Positions 4,518 through 7,374 of a stretch of DNA of 7,374 bases are shown here, piece after piece; the first letter of the stretch is position 1, and every line of letters begins with the position of its first letter. A program made the translations under genes and the position numbers. Location of the stretch: positions 1 through 7,374 of the forward strand of contig USTX01000029.1 in the NCBI GenBank assembly GCA_900557655.1, in the 5' to 3' direction. The notes beneath the pieces are model-generated. The model saw only the letters and a list, made by a program, of their open reading frames with translations. It had not been told where the DNA came from and did no database searches. The DNA is from an uncultured Eubacteriales bacterium (GTDB taxonomy: Bacteria > Bacillota > Clostridia > Christensenellales > UBA1242).

Positions 4518-5189
4518 TTAGATGTTTATCGCGTAGCCTTTAAGCTGGTGGATGGTTTTTTTCATATCGCGACTGTCAAAAATTGTTTTGCCACTTACCA
4601 TAATGTTAACACCAAGACGTCTTAAAACTTTGGCGTTTTTAACGTTTACACCGCCGTCAATACTGATTAAAACCGACTTACTCATTTCGCGAATTTCGGC
4701 CACTTTTTCAGCGCTGCCCGGAATAAACGTTTGACCCGTTGCCCCTGGCTTTACGCCCATAACCAAAACAACGTCCACTAGCCCCGACGCAACAAGGTCT
4801 TTAATCTTTATCGCTGGGGTTTGTGGGCTGATAGCAAGCCCCGCCAAAACGCCCTTAGATTTGATACGCTCTAACACCCTTGGTAACTCGCGCGTTGCCT
4901 CATAGTGCACGGTTAAGATGTCGGCGCCCGCCTTGATGTATTTGTCAATTTGCTCCTCAGGGTGCTCAACCATAAGATGCACGTCAACGATAAGTGTTGT
5001 GTTGCTTTTAACAAAGTCAACCGTTTTTTCATCGAAAGTGACGTTACTTACAAACTTGCCATCCATAACGTCAAGGTGCACTAGCTGCGCGCCCGCCTTT
5101 TCAAGCGTGCGCAAGGTCTTTTTAAGCTCTAACTTGTCTTGATAATTCGTTGCGATTATTGATGGAGAAATACGAATAATTCTAAACAT
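4518..5189 (-). CDS. rpe: Ribulose-phosphate 3-epimerase
   Basis: A 223-residue TIM-barrel enzyme interconverting ribulose 5-phosphate and xylulose 5-phosphate in the pentose phosphate pathway. All expected metal ligands are visible: His38 and Asp40 in HLDVMDG, His71 in DVHLMV, and Asp178 in IDGG; Asp40 and Asp178 are also the acid/base pair. Also seen are the ISPSII N-terminus, FVSNVTF and the VHYEA strand. The phosphate-binding loop is atypical: MGVKPGATGQTFIP where MSVNPGFGGQ is usual, SP for NP in the ISPQTP motif, and VSGKTIF near the end. A related sugar-phosphate epimerase therefore remains possible, though the position after rsgA favours Rpe. The frame stays open upstream to 5306, but family length and AGAGGG about 7 nt before the ATG at 5187-5189 fix the start, which overlaps the end of rsgA by 8 nt and implies translational coupling. 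Confidence 0.9.
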   Translation of the reverse strand: MFRIIRISPSIIATNYQDKLELKKTLRTLEKAGAQLVHLDVMDGKFVSNVTFDEKTVDFVKSNTTLIVDVHLMVEHPEEQIDKYIKAGADILTVHYEATRELPRVLERIKSKGVLAGLAISPQTPAIKIKDLVASGLVDVVLVMGVKPGATGQTFIPGSAEKVAEIREMSKSVLISIDGGVNVKNAKVLRRLGVNIMVSGKTIFDSRDMKKTIHQLKGYAINI

Positions 5190-6084
5190 TTTTATTCCCT
5201 CTTTTACTTTTATTTTGTTTTTCATACTTGGGTTTAAGCCCCGCAAGCCGCTGGTAGGTAGCCAAGAATCTGGCAAACCTTGCGCGGTTAATTTTGCCCT
5301 CTTCAAGCGCCCTTAAAACGCCACACTCGTCCGTGGTTTTGTTAAGGTGATTGCAACTTTTATAGTCACATTCGCCCGCAAATTTATATATGTCAGGGTA
5401 CGCCATCAAAAACTCTTGCGCGCTTAGCCCATTTAAATCAAAAACTGAAAAGCCCGCCGTATCTAAAACCAGCCCGCCCGAAAGCGAGAAAATTTCACTG
5501 CCCGTTGTTGTGTTTTTGCCCCGCGCAATCTTGGTAAGTTCGCCCGTTTTAAGATTAAGGCTATCATCAAGCGCGTTAATAAGCGTAGACTTACCAACCC
5601 CCGACTGCCCCGCCAAAACGGTGATTTTGTTTTTAAAAAGGCCGCGAATTTCATCGATATTTTCGCCCGTGACGCTGCTTACGCTAACAACGCGCACGCC
5701 AATCGGCTGATACTGCGCACAAATTTCGTCAACAAAGTTCTCACCCGTCTTATCCCGCTTAGTCACACAGATGATCGGCGTGATTTTTTTCTGCTGGGCT
5801 GCGATAATAAGTTTGTCTACCATCGCAAGGTCGGCCGCGGGCTCAACCGTCAGGCAGATAACGATTTGGTCAATATTGCTTACCCTTGGGCGCACCAACT
5901 CATTTTTACGCGGATAGATGCTTAAAACGACCGTCTGCGCGGGGTCAAACTCAACCTCGTCGCCAACCAAAACCTTGTTTTCGCCCGATTTGACCCTCCT
6001 TCTTAGGTGACACGTATAAAACGCACCATCGCTGCCAAACACGCGCGCCTGCCCAAGTGGCAATGAAAAAACCCGCCCGCGCAT
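5182..6084 (-). CDS. rsgA: Ribosome small subunit-dependent GTPase RsgA (YjeQ/CpgA)
   Basis: RsgA is a circularly permuted GTPase that binds maturing 30S subunits and checks the decoding centre. In 300 residues (family about 290-350) the order is an OB-fold (about 1-65), then the permuted G-domain with G4 TKRD (108-111), G5 VSSVTG (135-140), G1 GQSGVGKS (159-166), G2 TTT (192-194) and G3 DTAG (208-211). The C-terminal zinc domain has Cys239, Cys244, His246 and Cys254, and a basic tail follows. The start ATG shares one base with the rlmN stop (TAATG), with AAGGA about 9 nt upstream, so it is probably coupled to rlmN. In Bacillus the phosphatase/kinase pair prpC-prkC lies just upstream; here it is absent. 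All catalytic motifs are intact. Confidence 0.95.
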   Translation of the reverse strand: MRGRVFSLPLGQARVFGSDGAFYTCHLRRRVKSGENKVLVGDEVEFDPAQTVVLSIYPRKNELVRPRVSNIDQIVICLTVEPAADLAMVDKLIIAAQQKKITPIICVTKRDKTGENFVDEICAQYQPIGVRVVSVSSVTGENIDEIRGLFKNKITVLAGQSGVGKSTLINALDDSLNLKTGELTKIARGKNTTTGSEIFSLSGGLVLDTAGFSVFDLNGLSAQEFLMAYPDIYKFAGECDYKSCNHLNKTTDECGVLRALEEGKINRARFARFLATYQRLAGLKPKYEKQNKSKRGNKNV

Positions 6085-7121
6085 TAAATTCCGTCCTTTA
6101 AAACGCGGCGTTTAAGCTGCCCGCACGCGCCTTCGATGTCGCTGCCCAATGTGCGCCTTGTAGTTGCGCTTACGCCCTCATTTTTAAGCGCCTGCCAAAA
6201 CTTGGTTTCGCGCTCTTTACTAAGCGAATGCGTGTTGCACTCTTTGTTAACGTTTACGGGGATAAGGTTCACGTGGCACGCTATCCCGCGGGTTAATGCC
6301 CTAAGCCTTAATGCGTCCTGATGCGAGGTGTTGCTTTCAAGCATAACGTATTCAAAAACTACGCGGCGTTTGGTTTTGTTGTAATAATACCTAACGGCGT
6401 CCATAAGTTCTTCAAGGCTGTATGCATTGGCCACCCTCATAAGGCTTTTGCGCGTTTCGTCAGTGGTAGCGTGGAGGCTTATCGTAAGCGTTATGCCAAG
6501 GTTTTCGTCCGTCAATTTGCGAATTTTATCTGCAAGGCCGCACGTTGAAAGGCTGATGTTACGCTGGCTTATATTTAAACTTTCTTTGCTTGAAACGGTT
6601 TTGATAAACTTAACCACATTGTCAAAATTATCAAGCGGCTCGCCACTTCCCATCAAAACGATGTTGGTTATCTTGCGGTCATCTTTTGTTCCACCAAGAA
6701 ACTGGTTTACGCACAAAACTTGCCCCAAAATCTCGCCTGACGAGAGGTTGCGGATAAGCCCATCAAGCCCCGACGCGCAAAACGAACAGCCCATCCTGCA
6801 TCCAACTTGCGTTGAAACGCAAAGCGTGTAGCCATATTTATACTGCATCAAAACGCCCTCGATAAGCTCGCCGTCACTTAATTCATACAAAAATTTTATC
6901 GTGCCATCGCGACTCTCAAACTTGTTACGAATTTTAACTGGACGCGCGATAAACTCTTGCTTTAACGCCTCGCGAATATCTTTTGGGATGTTGGTCATTT
7001 CATCAAATTCAACATAATTTGTGCCCCACAAAAAAACCTGCTCTGCGCGAAAACGTTTAAAGCCCCGCGCCTCAAACTCGTCTTTTAATTCTAAAAAATT
7101 GTAATCCTGAAGTATTTTCAT
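6084..7121 (-). CDS. rlmN: Dual-specificity 23S rRNA (A2503-C2) / tRNA (A37-C2) methyltransferase RlmN
   Basis: A radical-SAM enzyme that adds a methyl group to C2 of A2503 in 23S rRNA and of A37 in some tRNAs. The 345 residues are normal for the family. The Fe-S cluster motif CxxxCxxC is Cys108, Cys112 and Cys115 (CRMGCSFC). The two mechanistic cysteines are present: Cys101, seven residues before the cluster (equivalent to Cys118 of E. coli), and Cys333 in GACGQL (equivalent to Cys355). MGSGEPLDN (157-165) matches the SAM-binding GxGEP motif, and SLHAT (215-219) is conserved. It reads as RlmN rather than Cfr; the two families are related and context favours RlmN. AAGGA lies about 5 nt before ATG. 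It begins 31 nt after fmt and overlaps rsgA by 1 nt. Confidence 0.95.
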   Translation of the reverse strand: MKILQDYNFLELKDEFEARGFKRFRAEQVFLWGTNYVEFDEMTNIPKDIREALKQEFIARPVKIRNKFESRDGTIKFLYELSDGELIEGVLMQYKYGYTLCVSTQVGCRMGCSFCASGLDGLIRNLSSGEILGQVLCVNQFLGGTKDDRKITNIVLMGSGEPLDNFDNVVKFIKTVSSKESLNISQRNISLSTCGLADKIRKLTDENLGITLTISLHATTDETRKSLMRVANAYSLEELMDAVRYYYNKTKRRVVFEYVMLESNTSHQDALRLRALTRGIACHVNLIPVNVNKECNTHSLSKERETKFWQALKNEGVSATTRRTLGSDIEGACGQLKRRVLKDGI

Positions 7122-7152
7122 TTTTCCTTTTGACCCTTTTAACGCTTAAAAA

Positions 7153-7374
7153 CTACTCAATCTTTGTTGAAGCAAACTCACCAAAAACCTGCCCCGCACT
7201 TAGCTTTCTTCCGCCAACAAGGGCTTTTGCATCAACCACTTTCCCGTTAGGCAACTGCATTTTAACGATTTCAATAACCCCAAAGCCGCACTGAACAAAC
7301 ACACCCGCCTTTGCGCTGGTTGGGGCAATAATCGTGCCCGCCTTGTCAGCCGTTGAGGCAATGTCGGGGCGCAC
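7153..7374 (-). CDS. fmt: Methionyl-tRNA formyltransferase, C-terminal 73 residues (runs off window)
   Basis: The visible 73 codons fit the C-terminal OB-fold-like tRNA-binding domain of Fmt, which formylates initiator Met-tRNA. Seen are an AGTIIAPTSAKAGVFVQCG segment, a strand ending IVKMQLPNGKVVDAKAL, and GRKLSAGQVFGEF near the end, matching the usual pattern of QLPG(K)..(M/L)SA.(D/Q)F in this domain. The catalytic formyltransferase domain lies beyond the right edge. The gene is followed at once by rlmN with no terminator, so the two are probably co-transcribed; in many Bacillota rsmB separates them, and it is absent here. The identification rests on a short fragment plus context. Confidence 0.82.
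   Translation of the reverse strand: MRPDIASTADKAGTIIAPTSAKAGVFVQCGFGVIEIVKMQLPNGKVVDAKALVGGRKLSAGQVFGEFASTKIE

Noticed and set aside
5187..5306. Longer N-terminus for rpe starting at 5306
   Set aside because: It would add 39 residues lying wholly inside rsgA, absent from the family; the ATG at 5187-5189 has its own ribosome-binding site and gives the normal length.

Overview
The window looks like a chromosomal housekeeping segment of a low-to-moderate-GC Bacillota, most likely a spore-forming member of the Clostridia. The evidence is gene content and order: fmt, rlmN, rsgA and rpe, then a spoVM-like micropeptide, rpmB, an Asp23-family gene (yloU) and fakA (yloV). This follows the well-known Bacillus-type order fmt-rsmB-rlmN-prpC-prkC-rsgA-rpe-thiN-spoVM-rpmB-yloU-yloV, but with rsmB, prpC, prkC and thiN absent from their usual positions. 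I cannot name a genus from the sequence alone.

Layout from right to left. On the minus strand, 7374-4291 holds fmt (3' end only), rlmN, rsgA and rpe, tightly packed (31-nt gap, 1-nt overlap, 8-nt overlap). After a repeat-rich spacer of about 140 nt comes a 27-codon gene recognisable as spoVM. A hairpin at 4258-4300 can terminate transcription in both directions, serving spoVM and the convergent plus-strand gene. The plus strand then carries two short separately promoted units: rpmB (3438-3623) and an unrecognised 155-aa gene (3772-4239) with a near-consensus promoter and very short leader. Divergent from rpmB, the minus strand carries yloU and fakA, ending at a hairpin at 1078-1115. A gene-poor stretch of 410 nt with several small repeats follows. 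Last is a comM/yifB-type AAA+ gene with its own promoter, whose reading frame stops abruptly just after the Walker A motif near the window edge.

Functionally, the right-hand operon combines translation initiation (Fmt), 23S rRNA/tRNA methylation (RlmN), 30S assembly (RsgA) and pentose phosphate metabolism (Rpe), with a sporulation coat-anchoring peptide at its end. RpmB is a zinc-ribbon L28 of the large ribosomal subunit. YloU and FakA pair an Asp23-family protein with the kinase subunit that phosphorylates fatty acids for phospholipid synthesis.

The least ordinary items are the tiny spoVM, the unknown strongly promoted 155-aa gene inserted between rpmB and spoVM, the dispersed repeat families in the two gene-poor spacers, and the broken comM at the left edge. 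I saw no tRNA, rRNA, CRISPR array, insertion sequence or recognisable riboswitch.
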